A stretch of DNA of 64,000 nucleotides from Theropithecus gelada (GCF_003255815.1 NC_037681.1:84662015-84726014); one strand, 5' to 3'. Positions 22,407-34,604 are shown, counted from the first letter of the stretch. Translations and numbers: made by a program. The notes: generated from the letters alone by a model not told the origin.

Positions 22407-22700
22407 TTTTTTTTTTGAGACAAGATCTCACTCTGTCACCCAGGCTGGAGTGAAGTGGCATGATCTTGGTTCATTGAAACCTCCGCCTCCCAGGTTCAAG
22501 CAATTCTCATGCCTCAGCCTCCCAAGTAACTGGTACTACAGGGGCTCACCACCACATCCATGGGAGTTTTTTGTATTTTTATTAGAGATGGGGTTTCACC
22601 ATGTTGGTCAGGCTGGTCTTGAACTCCTAACCTGAAGTGATCCACCTGCCTCGGCCTCCCAAAGTGCTGGGATTACAGGTATGAGTCACTGCACCAGGTC
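22407..22700 (-). mobile_element. Alu (S-type)
   Basis: Antisense dimer from poly-T to actgcaccaggtc. Confidence 0.95.
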
Positions 22701-22884
22701 TGTTTTGGATTTCTTAATGGTAGGATTGTATGTATCATTTATCAACAAAGTGCTATGTAGAAAACATTATTCAAAACTTAGTGTAAATGAGTAGAGACTG
22801 ACCAAAGTCCCTATAGATGAATCTACTTTATGCCAAGAGGAAATAGGGGTGTTTAGACAAGGATAGGAGCAGACAGAAATCAAG

Positions 22885-23058
22885 GAACTAAGTGGACTAT
22901 TGAAATTAATTAAAATTGAAACTAAAAATTAAATTCCTAAGTTGTGCTAGCCACATTTCAAGAGCTCAATAGCTACCTGTGACTCGTGGCTACCATAGTG
23001 AACAGCACAGATAATTGACCATTTTTATCACAGAAACTTCTACCGATAGCAGTGGACT
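22885..23058 (+). mobile_element. hAT-type DNA transposon fragment
   Basis: gtgctagccacatttcaaga, tcaatagctacctgtgac and cgtggctaccatagtgaac are hallmarks of a common mammalian hAT MITE; exact name uncertain. Confidence 0.55.
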
Positions 23059-23189
23059 AGAAGAAAAAAACAGGGAGTATGGCCAAGTGAAAAGGTGAGT
23101 AGTTAAGAACAAGCCCTCCCTGTAATGCTAATTATTGAAATACTAATTCCTAAGTGTAGCAGGAGTTTCAAATAGAGTATCTCATATAA

Positions 23190-24090
23190 TCCTCATACTA
23201 ATCCACAATCACAATAACGCTGCTGACATTTGTTGAAACCTTTTTACTACTGCAGGCCAGGCACTAAAAACTCTTTTGTAATAACTGTTGGGGCTCAGAA
23301 AACAATACCCTAAAACAAAGGCCTCAGAAAGCAACCTCAGAAACAGAAGTTTTTCTTTGACCTTCTCCTGCCTTCCTGTCTTTCAATCCATTCTCCACTG
23401 AGGCCAGCCGCAGAAACTAGAATCCCTCTTCCCCAAGGTAGGTCATAGAAACCAGAACCCCTTTCCCCAAAGCTAGTCATAAAATCTACAATTTTACTCT
23501 AACTTTCCCTCCACCTTTTTGTATAAAAACTGACCATGAAGAAATGATCTGACCTCCCTTATTTGACTGCAGGACATAAGGCCCTGGTTCCAGAGAGGGT
23601 CCTGTCCCACACCCAGAAGGAAGGAATGCATGCTTAGAGAAGCCAAGAAGAATCTAGACAGACAGGCCTTGCTGGGTTTCCCCACTCAGGCCATTAGCAT
23701 TAGATCTTACCCTTTATGTCCAGTCATATTCCTACACAGCTGGCCATACTTTGTTGAACCTAAGCATAAACATGACAATCTCCCCTGTGTGTTTGGGTCT
23801 TCATTCTGAAGGCTCCTGTGTATTCCCATTAAATAAATTTGAATATCTTTTCTCCAATTAATCCACCTTTTTTGAGTTGGTTTTTCAGCAAACCTTCTGA
23901 GGGCCATGGGGAAAGCTCTCCCTTGGCCCCTGCGTAACTTGCTTGTCTTTTCAAGAACTCAGTCAGGTCGGGACTCTTATTGTTCCTATTAACAAATGAG
24001 GAAACTGTAACAGAGAGGGAGTTTAGTAACGTATCCAAGGTTACCTGGCTTGTAAGGAATAACTGGGACTCAAACCCATGTCTTTCTGGG
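23190..24090 (-). mobile_element. MIR SINE split by an LTR
   Basis: Left part (gcaggccaggcactaaaaac) and right part (caaatgaggaaactgtaac; caaggttacctggcttgtaa) are MIR pieces separated by the LTR at 23286-23934. Orientation is not certain. Confidence 0.5.
23286..23934 (+). mobile_element. ERV1-type solo LTR
   Basis: Starts tgttggggctcagaaaac, has TATA-like tataaaaac near 23522, AATAAA at 23833 and an LTR-like end (gtttttcagcaaacc ...). Four-base duplication TAAC at 23282-23285 and 23935-23938, the ERV1 size. Inserted in a MIR. Confidence 0.75.
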
Positions 24091-24094
24091 TTGT

Positions 24095-24801
24095 AATAGA
24101 GAGAAGGCAAGCAAGGAAAATACCTAGCACTCTCTATATGTGAATCAAATTTGCTTTTAAGCCACTTTCCCCTAAGGCAGGCCCACCTCTTAGATTTTTC
24201 TGTCACATAATTGTCTTTCTGGCTGAAGAAGAAGAAGGCATTATGCCAATTCTGAGAGAGTAACAATGACCCCCTGTTAGTCAGGATGTGAGCCACTTCC
24301 TTCCCCCTAGAGCAGAGTCTGCTGCTGCACAAGGGAAATTGGTTTCTCAGAAGCTCACCTTTGTAGACACAAGTGTGTTTGGGTGACATTTTTGAAGTAA
24401 AATATTCTTGTTTAAGATGAAAATGAAGACTAGAAGTGTACATGGGAGATGCTGTTTTCTCTAGGTGGTGAGATTAAGAAAAACTGTTTTTCTGTTCATC
24501 TGTATTCTGTAACTTTTCTACACGAATACATCTAAAAAATTAAAAAAAAAAAAAAATCAAAGCCAGAGACTGCATGGGAAAAATTGTACCTTGGCTTTTG
24601 TTAATAGGCTTTTGATAAGATAGTAACTACTTTAGTACTAGTAGCCAATAAAAATACATTTGGTTGAGTGCTAAATACTTTAAACAATAGCTGGGGGATT
24701 GTGGAATTTATAAGGTTAAAAAGGACACTAAACAATGTCCAGGTACTCAGTGCTTCTCTGCAGATGGGGACACAGTTGTTTTGTGTTCATGGCCCTTTTA
24801 A
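24095..24801. other. No gene recognised
   Basis: The A-run at about 24541-24554, preceded by ttctgtaacttttctacac, may be the tail of an old L1; nothing else named. Confidence 0.4.
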
Positions 24802-25108
24802 TTTTTTTTTATTTTTTTATTTTTTTTGAGATGGAGTCTTGCTCTGTTGCCCAGGCTGGCGTGCAATGGCTCAATCTCGGCTCACTGCAACCTCCGCCTC
24901 CTGGGTTCAAGCGATTCTCCTGCCTCAGCCTCCTGAGTAGCTGGAATTACAGGTGCCCACCACCACGCCTGGCTAATTTTGTATTTTTAGTAGAGATGGG
25001 GTTTCTCCATATTGGTCAGGCTGGTCTTGAACTCCCCACCTCAGGTGATCTGCCTGCCTTGGCCTCCCGAAGTGTTGGGATTATAGGCGTGAGCCACCGT
25101 GCCCAGCC
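24802..25108 (-). mobile_element. Alu (S-type)
   Basis: Antisense dimer, poly-T interrupted by single A bases. Confidence 0.95.
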
Positions 25109-26859
25109 ATAGTCCTGTCTTACGTCACAAAGTTCAAAGTGAGGCACAGGCTGGTAGATAAAAAACAGGGTAAGTCTGTGAATCACAATATTACTTTTAT
25201 CACCAATTAGCAACAAATGGTCTCTGAAAACTAATAAACTTGGCATGGGGAGAGAGGTGATCTTTCCAAGCTACAGTACATGTTTGTTCTTCCCAGGTGA
25301 GACTCATTAAGTAGAAGCCATGTTACTGAGAATTTGCAAATGTAAACAGTATGGAGGCAGAGAAAAAAAAAAGAGGCTGAGAACTGGTCAGTGCTTGCTA
25401 AGGTTCTTTTCTCCTACAAAATTCTAAGATTTTGTGATTGTTTTAGTTTAGTAGTATGTCTTTATATACTTTTAAAGTTATGTACTCTTAAGTTTCTATA
25501 CATTTTAAAGCTGGCTTTCCCTAAACTGATGTGCTGCTAAAGGGTATCTTAGACATTTAGTTAAAGCTGTAGGTGAGTCCAATATAAAATGCTAGCCAAA
25601 TGAAATGGTAGCCAAAATCATTTTCAAATACCTAAGTATCCAGAGAGAGTACAGTTTATAGGTTCATTCACTTTAATGGCCAAATAAAGGAATTTTAAGT
25701 ACAAAAGATAACTCAGAGGAAGAATCAGTGATAATACAGCACCAAGGAATCAAGAAGTCACCCCCCACCTTCCTCACTTCCCCATCTCTCAGGGTTCCAT
25801 TTAAAACCAATTCCTGCTTATCTTGGAGTGTAATTTAAGTGGGGTGGCTATAATATTGAAGCTAAGGAGAACGAAAAACATGTGAATTCCCGGCAGTCAT
25901 CTGTCTAGGCAGACAGTTGGAGACAAGAAAGAACAAACTGCAAAAGGGCAACAGACTCATGCCACAGGTGGTGCATGCAGCTGCAAGGACTTGGGTCAGA
26001 CAAGCCCTTCTCAGAAACACAGAGAAATATTCAGCCTTGTTCACTCTCATTCCCTGCAAAAGGACAGACCTGGCAGCCTTAAAAAGGAGGAGTTCTGGAA
26101 TCAAACCAGGCTCTTTTGTGTTTCCTGTTTGGCTGAAACCAAGGTGAAGCGAACAAAATCCTAAGATCAACTCACTTTAAAAATTGTATATATACATGCA
26201 CATATATACATTTTATATTGCCTGATTATGCCAAATAATCTGCCTTTACCACCTACATTGTCTTTGCAGATGACGCGGAGCTACCTGTTTGTTTTCTCTT
26301 TGCTGTGCTTCATTGTTAGATAACTCCCTGTTTCGTTTGATGGAAATAACCACGCTAGGGTCACTGATCTGACACCGCAATCTCTTTATTCTTGGTCTTA
26401 TACTGCACTTCTAGTTTCATAAATAAGGCCGTATTTAGGCTTTGGTTTATGGAATTGAGTTTACAAGGGTATCCTTCACTCTGTTTTATTTCTACCCTCT
26501 GGCTTCTCATGGATGTGTGCTTTGCTCAAGTGTCCCCAGAGACCGGGAAGAACCAGCTAGATGGATGGTCCTTGAGTTGCTAGTTGCACAGATGTTTACA
26601 TGAATTATCTCAAAAATCAGATGTCGCATCCATTTATGGGATGAAAAAGCTTCAAGAAAGGAAGGTGGGATTTAGATCTTTCCTTTTTGCTTCTTTTGGA
26701 CTTAAAGCACAAAGATCTGCGTTAATTGCCCTCCTCAGATCACTGTATGTGATCATCCATGAGAGGCCTTTTCTTGTTTTATTTTACTTCATTGTTTTCC
26801 TCCTTGATTGCCAGCATTGGCAGTCACTCTGATGTATTTAATAAGTGTTTGGATATGAG
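25109..26859. other. 1.75-kb repeat-poor intergenic block, no gene
   Basis: No Alu, LTR or L1 recognised and no convincing ORF; moderately GC-rich around 25.9-26.15 kb. A candidate for conserved non-coding sequence, by exclusion only. Confidence 0.5.
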
Positions 26860-27251
26860 TGTATCCCCAGGTTGTTTTTTCTATAATGCTGCTTTATGAA
26901 TATATGTGTTAAATCTGTAATGTTCAATGGCTCTCATTCTGTTTCTTTCTTTTTGATGCAATACTGTTTTACAGCTCTATTCATGTTGCTTTATGCACAG
27001 CTAGTGCATTTCTGCTAACTGCTGCATAAGGTTCCATATTATGTGTCTTGATCATGTCATGATCATCTGATCCTCTTAAAATACCCGTGGCGCTAGTGAT
27101 GGACTCCCAGACTGCCCCGAACTCTCTTGTACCACAAACAATCCTGTGACAGACATCTTTGTGTGTATTTCTTCATGAACCTGTGTGGAGAGGGATTCCT
27201 GGATCGCAGGTTGTCAATGAGCATGCATGTGTGTGCATGCACGCGTGTGAG

Positions 27252-27278
27252 CACACACACACACACACACACACACAA
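27252..27278 (+). repeat. (CA)n microsatellite
   Basis: About 13 CA units, preceded by an imperfect (TG)n arm. Confidence 0.97.
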
Positions 27279-27597
27279 TGAGATACTGCCACAGTGCACT
27301 CTAGGATACCTACATCTGTGTACACTCCCGGCAGCAGCACATGAGGGTTTCTGTTTCCCACACCTTTGCCAAGATTACCAAGATTTCCCAACTTTCTAAT
27401 TTTTATAAATCTATTGGGTGTAATGTAAGGTGGTATCTCAAATAGTTTTAATTTCCATTCTTCTGTTGACTAGTGACACTGAACTTCTCTTCAATCCTTC
27501 TTAGGCATTTGGGTTTCCACTTCTGAGAGTTGGCTATTCATACTTTTTGTCAATGTCTCTCTTGGGTACTTTATCTGATTTATAGGAGTTCTTTATA

Positions 27598-28135
27598 CAG
27601 TCGTCCCCACTTATCTGAGGTTTTGCTTTCTGAGTGTTGTTACCCACCGTCTTTAGTCCAAAAATATTAAGTGGAAAATTCCAGAAATAAACAATTCATA
27701 AGTTTTAAACTAAATGCCATTTTGACTAGTGTGATAAAAACTTGTGTCATCTCGCTCCATCTTGCCCAAGGCCTGTATCATTCCTTTGTGCAGCGCGTAT
27801 CCACCCGCTGCCCACCCCTTAGTCACTTAGTAGACCTCCCGGTTCTCAGAATAATTTGTGGTATCTCCATGCTGTGTTCAAGTCACTCTTATTTTATTTA
27901 ATAATGACCACAAACTGCAAGAGTAGTAATGCTATTATATTATTATAATTGTTGTAATGTATTATTAGTTATTGTTGTTAATCTCTTACTGTGCTTAATT
28001 TATAAATTAAACTTTATCATAGGTATGTATGTAAAAGAAAGAAACATGGTATATATAAGGTTTGGTGCTATCCAGTTTCAGGCATATACTTGGCATGGTT
28101 TGGAATGTATCCCCTGCAGATAAGGAGGACTATTG
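27598..28135 (+). mobile_element. Tigger-type DNA transposon (non-autonomous)
   Basis: 538 bp with terminal inverted repeats (cagtcgtccccacttatctg at the left; ctgcagataaggaggactat then tg at the right) and a TA duplication at 27596-27597 and 28136-28137. The middle is deleted relative to the transposase-coding parent. Inserted in L1. Confidence 0.9.
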
Positions 28136-28390
28136 TATATTCTGGGTTTGAATTCCTTGTTGGTGTGAAATATCTTCCAAATGTTTTCTTTCTGTCTATC
28201 CTCTGTCTGTGTAAGTTTGTTTATGATGGGCTTCACTGAACAGAAATCTGTAATTTAGTGCAGTCAAAATTTCATGTCTTGTGCTTTTTGTGTCTGATTT
28301 ACAAAATTCTTTCCCATTCCAAAGTCTCAGATATATTCTATATATTCTTCTATTAGCTTTATCATTTTATAGCTGTATAACAGGTCATAA

Positions 28391-29082
28391 GGTACTCATA
28401 AATATATGATTATTGTTGGCTACCCCTAACATTGTGTAACACAGTACTGGCCATATTGTAGGAACTTAACAAATAAATTATATTTCTTTCTCTAGCCCTG
28501 TTTCTCTGGTAAGTGGATTGAATGACCCCTCTGCTGCGGACTGTTTTGTAGCTAAAGAGGGTGGAGAGCTCTTTCTGCTCTGGGCCTTACTAAGCCAACA
28601 GCATGCTATCTCCGTGCTATCACCCTAGTCCAAGCCACTGTCATCTCATGCCTGGACTTTTATAGCAACCTAGCAACCTCCTAACTGGCTTCCTGGCTTA
28701 TATTTTCAGCTTTTTCCTATTCATTTGCAGCCCTGTTACCAGAGTGATAGAGCTTAGATTAGTGCTGGCACATAGTAAGTGCCCAATAAATGTTAGTTAT
28801 GTGATGATGATGATAATTATTACTATTGTTATTATGCAGCTTGGCATTTATAAGCACTTAATAAAATAGTTATAAATGAAAAATGTGTTCCATATCTATA
28901 TAGAATGCATTGTACTAGTGAAAGGCTAGTACAGACTAGCAACCTATATTTGGCCATCCATCATCTGTCATGGTCCCAGTGTCATCATTCCAAACATATA
29001 CTCCCACTGTGCAAGATGTAAGTAGCTGGGGATGTAAGTAGCTGGGGATTCAGCTCTACAGGCTATAGAAAATGTCCTAGAG
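28391..29082 (+). mobile_element. L2/MIR fragments
   Basis: L2-like text (ccaagccactgtcatctcat, cctcctaactggcttcctgg) ending in gctggcacatagtaagtgcc and aataaatgtt near 28790; a shorter similar end near 28440-28475. Confidence 0.55.
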
Positions 29083-29384
29083 GGCTAGGCGCGGTGGCTC
29101 ACGCCTGTAATCCTAGCACTTTGGGAGGCTGAGGTGGACAGATCACGAGGTCAAGAGATCGAGACCATCCTGGTCAACATGGTGAAACCCTGTCTCTACT
29201 ATAAAAATACAAAAATAGCTGGGTGTGGTGGCAAGTCCCTATAGTCCCAGCTACTCAGGAGGCTGAAGCAGGAGAATCGCTTGAACCCAGGAGGCGGAGG
29301 TTGCAGTGAGCCGAGATCACGCCACTGCACTCCAGCCTGGGCAGCAGAGCAAGACTCCATCTCAAAAAAAAAAAAAAAAAAAAA
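29083..29384 (+). mobile_element. AluY-like
   Basis: Dimer; flanks aatgtcctaga / aatgttctaga. Confidence 0.95.
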
Positions 29385-29599
29385 GACAATGTTCTAGAAT
29401 TTTAAAAACTCAAGCCTTTGATTTTAGCATATTTTCAATTATTATTTGCCTTTTTTCCATAAAAGTCAAGTGCACTGTATCAGTCAAGGTCCAGCCAGAA
29501 GACAATCACACAATAAGTCCAACAGGGGAAATTTAAAGTACATTAACTAGAAATGGGATTAACTACTAAGGGGTAAACATAACTCTTAAGAATGCAAGA

Positions 29600-29900
29600 G
29601 GCCAGGCGCAGAGGCTCACGTCTGAAATCCCAGCACTTTGGGAGGCCGAGGCGGGTGGATCACGAGTCAGGAGATCGAGACCATCCTGGCTAACATGGTG
29701 AAACCCTGTCTCTACTAAAAATACAAAAAATTAGCCAGGCGTGGTGGCGGGCGCCTGTAGTCCCAGCTACTCGGGAGGCTGAGGCAGGAGAATGGCGTGA
29801 ACCTGGGAGGCAGAGCTTGCAGTGAGCTGAGATCGCGTCACTGCACTCCAGCCTGGGCGACAGAGCGAGACTCCGTCTCAAAAAAAAAAAAAAAAAAAAA
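29600..29900 (+). mobile_element. AluY
   Basis: Perfect duplication aagaatgcaaga at 29588-29599 and 29899-29910. Confidence 0.95.
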
Positions 29901-29939
29901 GAATGCAAGAATGGTGGATATAAAGAGCCGCTGCTACTT

Positions 29940-30744
29940 TCTAGACCAGAGTTTCTCAACTTATATAAAAAAAATTTGTCCCTGTAAGGAGACACTTTTA
30001 GATTTTTTTTGCCCCTTATCACCCCCTGTCCCCCTATCCCCATGAAATCTTAATTCTATAGGTATACTGTATATCTGTGTGTATACTGTGGCCCTTTGGA
30101 GGAATAACCTAAGATTATTTCACATATACTCCCCACCCCCACAAAGAACCAATTTTCACCCCCACCGAGAATGCTTGCCCCAGGGCTAATGCTGAGTACC
30201 CAAGGAAGGAACAAATTTGGAAGAGTCCTCTCTCCAAGGCTGACTTCACTGGAGTCACTTCACTCGGATGTAGCTATCACCTCCTGGATGGTAAAGAAGT
30301 TCACCAAGGTTCTGCAAGTCAGCGTCAGGAAGCAAGAAACCACCTTCTGGGTTGCCTGTGAGACTCCCTGGGCAATTGAGCACTTTTGGGATTCCTGCAC
30401 CCACTGGCTGTCAAGTTACCCCAAGAGAAGGAAAATCACATGGGAACAAAGAAGAGAGAAGCACTTTCCTCCTGCAGTGGCCCTCCAGCCCTGCAGACAC
30501 AGCTTAACATTCTGCCAGCTGCAAAGGAGAAATGTTTACAGGGTCTAGCTCCAGCATCACAGAGCAGAGCAGTGCAGGGTAGATTTGGAGCTGAGAGGAA
30601 AGAAGTTGATGCATCAGAAAAAATTCTTTTAAATGAAATGTTCTAATTAATTTCTGTCTAGCCAAAGTTTTATGATGCTAAGGTTTTACCACACTATGGA
30701 GGATGCACATCAAAATACCAAGGAATTTGTAAAAATGCAGGGCA
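29940..30744. repeat. Unassigned old repeats, no gene
   Basis: 30450-30610 (ccctgcagacacagcttaac; tttggagctgagagg) reads like a dispersed repeat I cannot name. The 125- and 86-residue frames lie inside it. Confidence 0.35.
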
Positions 30745-31234
30745 TAGCTGGGCGCTGTGGCTCACGCCTGTAATCCCAGAACTTTGGAAGGCTGAGGCAG
30801 GCAGATCACCTGAGGTCGGGAGTTCAAAACAAGCCTGACTAACATGGAGAAGCCCCGTCTCTACTAAAAACACAAAATTAGCTGGGCATGGTGGCACATG
30901 CCTGCAGTCCCAGCTACTAAGGAGGCTGAGGCAGGAGAATCACTTGAACCTGGGAGGCTGAGGTGGGTGGATCATGAGGTCAGGAGAGCAAGACCATCCT
31001 GGCTAACACAGTAAAACCCCGTCTCTACTAAAAATACAAAAAAAATTAGCCGGGTGTGGTGGCAGGCGCCTGTAGTTCCAGCTACTCGGGAGGCTGAGGC
31101 AGGAGAATGGCGTGAACCCAGGAGGCGGAGCTTGCAGTGAGCCGAGATTGCGCCACTGCACTCCAGTCTGGGCGACAGAACGAGACTCCGTCTCAAAAAA
31201 CAAAAACAAAAACAAAAACAAAAACAAAAAAAAA
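30745..31234 (+). mobile_element. Chimeric Alu: AluS body fused to an AluY
   Basis: An AluS runs to gaacctgggaggc (about 30958), then jumps to the left-arm text tgaggtgggtggatcatgag of a second, Y-type Alu that continues to a (caaaaa)n tail. Total is about 1.6 Alu lengths with no A-tail between. Confidence 0.93.
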
Positions 31235-31976
31235 CCGGACATATGCTTAGTAAAGTAAATTGTTATTATATGTTGTCATTTATGTGTGAAGTTTATGCCT
31301 TTGACCCACTGACAGTGGGATTTATACTTGGAGTTATTTTCTTGAGAATGAAAATGAATGTCTGATTTATCTATATTCTCCCTCCAAACAATTCAGCCAG
31401 AGAATATGCTGACTAGCTGACACCAGTCTTATTTCTTTGACAGTAACATTTCTCAGCATAATTGAATGCACATTTTTATTTACCAGTAACTCTGTTTGTG
31501 AGGTTGACAAGTACATCAATTCATCGGAACCTGATTATTCTTGGGTGAAAAAATGAAATTGAATTTCTGAATCACAGAACTAAGGTCTAAACGTCAGAGG
31601 AGAGGTATAAGTCACTGTAACAAGCCTAGCTTGGCCATTGAGACTTCTCCAACTACCTGATACCACACCACCTAAGGGTAATATCTGCTGCCAAGCGATA
31701 CATCAAAGATAGCTCAAAGACCTTGTTTAAAATTTTGCCTTAGACCTTGTTTGAAATTTGCAACAGTGCTAACTTCTTTTGTAAGCCCACAGGGGCATGT
31801 CCTGTAAATGCCTCAATTTATGCTTCTGGTTTGGATTTTGGTGTGAAGTGGCTTGCTGAGATGGGGTATGTGAATCAAGCTCTCTCGGATTCAGTTTCAT
31901 TGTCTGTAAAGTGAGAAATTGGAAAACATTATGTTGAATAAGCACAATTCTCTGATGTAATAAAAAAGCAACTTTA
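31235..31976. other. No gene recognised
   Basis: Repeat-poor stretch; nothing named. Confidence 0.5.
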
Positions 31977-32276
31977 GGCTGGGCACAGTGGTTCACACCT
32001 GTAATTGTAGCACTTCGGGAGGCCAAAGCGGGTGGATCACTTGAGCCTAGGAGTTTGAGACTAGCCTGGGTAACATGGTGAAACCTTGTCTCTATAAAAA
32101 AATGCAAAACTTAGCAGGTGTGGTGGCATATGCCCATAGTCCCATCTACTCAGGAGGCGGAGGTGGGAGGATCACTTGAGCCCAGAGGTCAAGGCTGTGA
32201 GCCAAGTGAGCTGAGATCATGCCACTGTACTCCAGCCTGGGTGACAGAGCAAAACCCTGTCTCAATTTAAAAAGAA
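31977..32276 (+). mobile_element. Alu (J/S-type)
   Basis: Target duplication aaaaaagcaacttta on both sides (31962-31976; about 32277-32291). Confidence 0.95.
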
Positions 32277-32325
32277 AAAAAAGCAACTTTATTTTTGTCC
32301 CTATTGTCCCTTTACATATATAAAG

Positions 32326-32375
32326 TCTATCCATCTATCTATCTAGACGTCTGCATATCTATTTATCTATAGATA
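32326..32375 (+). repeat. (TCTA)n-like microsatellite
   Basis: Imperfect atctatctatc run. Confidence 0.85.
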
Positions 32376-32511
32376 TGTTCTAGTATGAAAATTCTGGCAA
32401 GTCCTTAAATTTTCTGGCTTATAATGATCACTATCACTATAGATTATCACTTTCAGTTACAAACACAGTCTTCATGCAGAGATTAGGATGTCCAGTGTAA
32501 GATATTAATGA

Positions 32512-32796
32512 GGCTGGGTGTGGTGGCTCATGCCTGTAATCCCATCACTTTGGGAGGCCAAGGTGGGTGGATCACAAGGTCAGGAGTTTGAGACCAACCT
32601 GACCAACATGGTGAAACCCCGTCTCTACTAAAAATACAAGAATTAGCCGGGCGTGGAGGCACATGCCTGTAATCCCAGCTACTCAGGAGGCTGAGGCAGG
32701 AGAATTGCTTGAACCCAGGAGGTGGAGGTTGCAGTAAGCCAAGATCACACCACTGCACCCCAGCCTGGGCAACAGAGTAAGACTCCCAACTCAAAA

Positions 32797-32804
<8 letters not shown>
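32512..32804 (+). mobile_element. Alu (S-type)
   Basis: Dimer whose A-tail passes into (TA)n and (CA)n at 32805-32841. Duplication gtaagatattaat at 32497-32509 and 32857-32869. Confidence 0.95.
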
Positions 32805-32841
<37 letters not shown>

Positions 32842-32869
32842 AACACTCCAAATCTGGTAAGATATTAAT

Positions 32870-33406
32870 CAACACTCCAAATCTGATTTTAAGGACACAT
32901 CCTCTCCACTCTTCCAGCCCAAGACTGCTTTACTCTGAAAGCTTGAAAGCTTGCAGTGGGAAAGGAAGAGATGTGGATGGCTCTTCCTCAGTGCTTCTTG
33001 TGGAGTGAATGGGGGTGTCATTATGCTCCTCCAGATTCCTCTCCACCCTATTCTACCTCCCCCTCTGCCTGACCCATGTGTATATGCTCCATTTCCCTTT
33101 GGCTTCCAGGTGGTTTTGGCTAATGGGGAGCTCTGGCAGAAAAGGAAGAAGTGCAAGATCAAAGTTTTTATTCCCTTGGCTTTTTCCTAGAGAGGTTGAC
33201 TCTGGCTGTATGTGTCCCTTGAGTAAAGGTCACTGCTCCTCTCAAGGTGGTCTCCTCCAAATGCTACTCCTTTTCCAGGTTCTGATCATCACTCCCTTAG
33301 GGCCTAAGGGCATAAGCCATTCTGAGGCTTCTAATCACTGGTTTCTAGACTAGCCTTATGTTTCCATTACATCCCACCAGCTCTCCTGTAAATAGTCCCT
33401 TTAAAT
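32870..33406. other. No gene; possible old repeat in second half
   Basis: 33190-33410 (gagtaaaggtcactgctcct ... tgtaaatagtccctttaaat) continues at 33499-33560 beyond an Alu fragment and resembles a dispersed repeat end; unnamed. The 97-115-residue frames are not supported as genes. Confidence 0.4.
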
Positions 33407-33417
33407 ATAAACTCTCC

Positions 33418-33487
33418 CCCACTGCACTCCAGCCTGGGTGACCAGGCAAGACTCTGTCTCGAAAAAAAATTAAAAATAATAATAATA
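33418..33487 (+). mobile_element. Severely 5'-truncated Alu
   Basis: Only the last ~50 bases of Alu (actgcactccagcctgggtg...) plus an (aat)n-rich tail, flanked by perfect 11-bp duplication ataaactctcc (33407-33417; 33488-33498). Confidence 0.9.
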
Positions 33488-33613
33488 ATAAACTCTCCTC
33501 AAATTATCCTAATTCAAGTGTGTCATCTGTTGCCTGTTGGGACCCTCACTAGAAAAAAATCCATCCAAATTTATATTGCATAGCAACATTAGAACTTGAA
33601 AAAATCCATTTTC

Positions 33614-33879
33614 TTTTTTTTTTTTAGACAGAGTCGTGTTCTATCAGCCAGGCTGGAGTGCAGTGGTGTGATCGCGGCTCACTGCAATCTCAGCCTCCCG
33701 AGTAGCTGGGACTACAGGCGTGTGCCACCACACCCGGCTAATATAGATATATAGTATTTTTAGTAGAGACAAGATTTCACCATGTTAGCCAGGCTGGTCT
33801 TGAATTCCTGACCTCGTAATCCACCCGCCTTGGCCTCCCAAAGTGCTGGGATTACAGGCATGAGCCACTGCACCCAGCC
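33614..33879 (-). mobile_element. Alu with internal deletion
   Basis: Lacks the ggttcaagcgattctcctgc segment; duplication aaaaaatccattttctt / aaaaaatctattttctt. Confidence 0.95.
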
Positions 33880-34305
33880 AAAAAATCTATTTTCTTAGAT
33901 TAAGTAACTTACATTGCAAAACTTACAATTTGCTTCGCAATATCCTTATTCAAAGGCTCAACAACTACTGTACTATACTGTACTGTACTGGATCCATTCT
34001 AGGTTCAGCAAAGTCAGAGTTGGTACATCTAGCCTCCCTTGATGCATCTCTTTCTTCCTCTTTCAGGGCTCATAGGGAGGAACATGGGTCTAAGTGGTTT
34101 CAGTGTCTTCATGAATTGGTCTAACATATTGCCAGGAATAGACGCATTTTAAAAAAGGACTCCAGGATAAAAACAGAGCTCTAACGGTAGAAATTATGGA
34201 CACTATGAACCAGGGATGGAGAAGGATGTTTGATCTTATTTATTCTGATCAAGATGAGGCTTAATTTTTCTGCACCTTTATTCAAAACATGTAACTTAGA
34301 GCAGA

Positions 34306-34604
34306 TTTTTTTTTTTTTTTTTTTTTTGAGACAGGGCCTCACTCTGTCACCTAGGCTGGAATGCAGTGATGCTGTGACCACAGTTCACTGCAGCCTCAAC
34401 TTCCTGGGCTCAAGCGATCCTCCCACCTCAGCCTCCCAGAGAGCTGGGACTACAAATGTGCGCCACCACACCTAGCTAATTTTTTTGTAGAGATGGGGTT
34501 TTGCCATGTTGCTGAGGTTGGTCTTGAACTCCTGGGCTTAAGCAATCTTCCTGTCTTGCCTTCCAAAAGTGCTGGGATTACAGGTGTAAGCCACCACGCC
34601 CAGT
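34306..34604 (-). mobile_element. AluJ
   Basis: Antisense J-type features (cagcctcaacttcctgggct; gtagagatggggttttgcc). Confidence 0.93.

Larger units (their letters stand above)
26860..28390 (-). mobile_element. L1 (old L1M-type), split by a Tigger element
   Basis: Antisense L1 text: ttgtgtgtatttcttcatga, ggattcctggatcgcagg, ccattcttctgttgactag; resumes after the transposon with tattctgggtttgaattcc. Confidence 0.7.

Noticed and set aside
23829..24443. 204-residue minus-strand open frame, the longest in the window
   Set aside because: Part of it is the antisense of an LTR and a MIR; no domain, no codon bias, no splice context.
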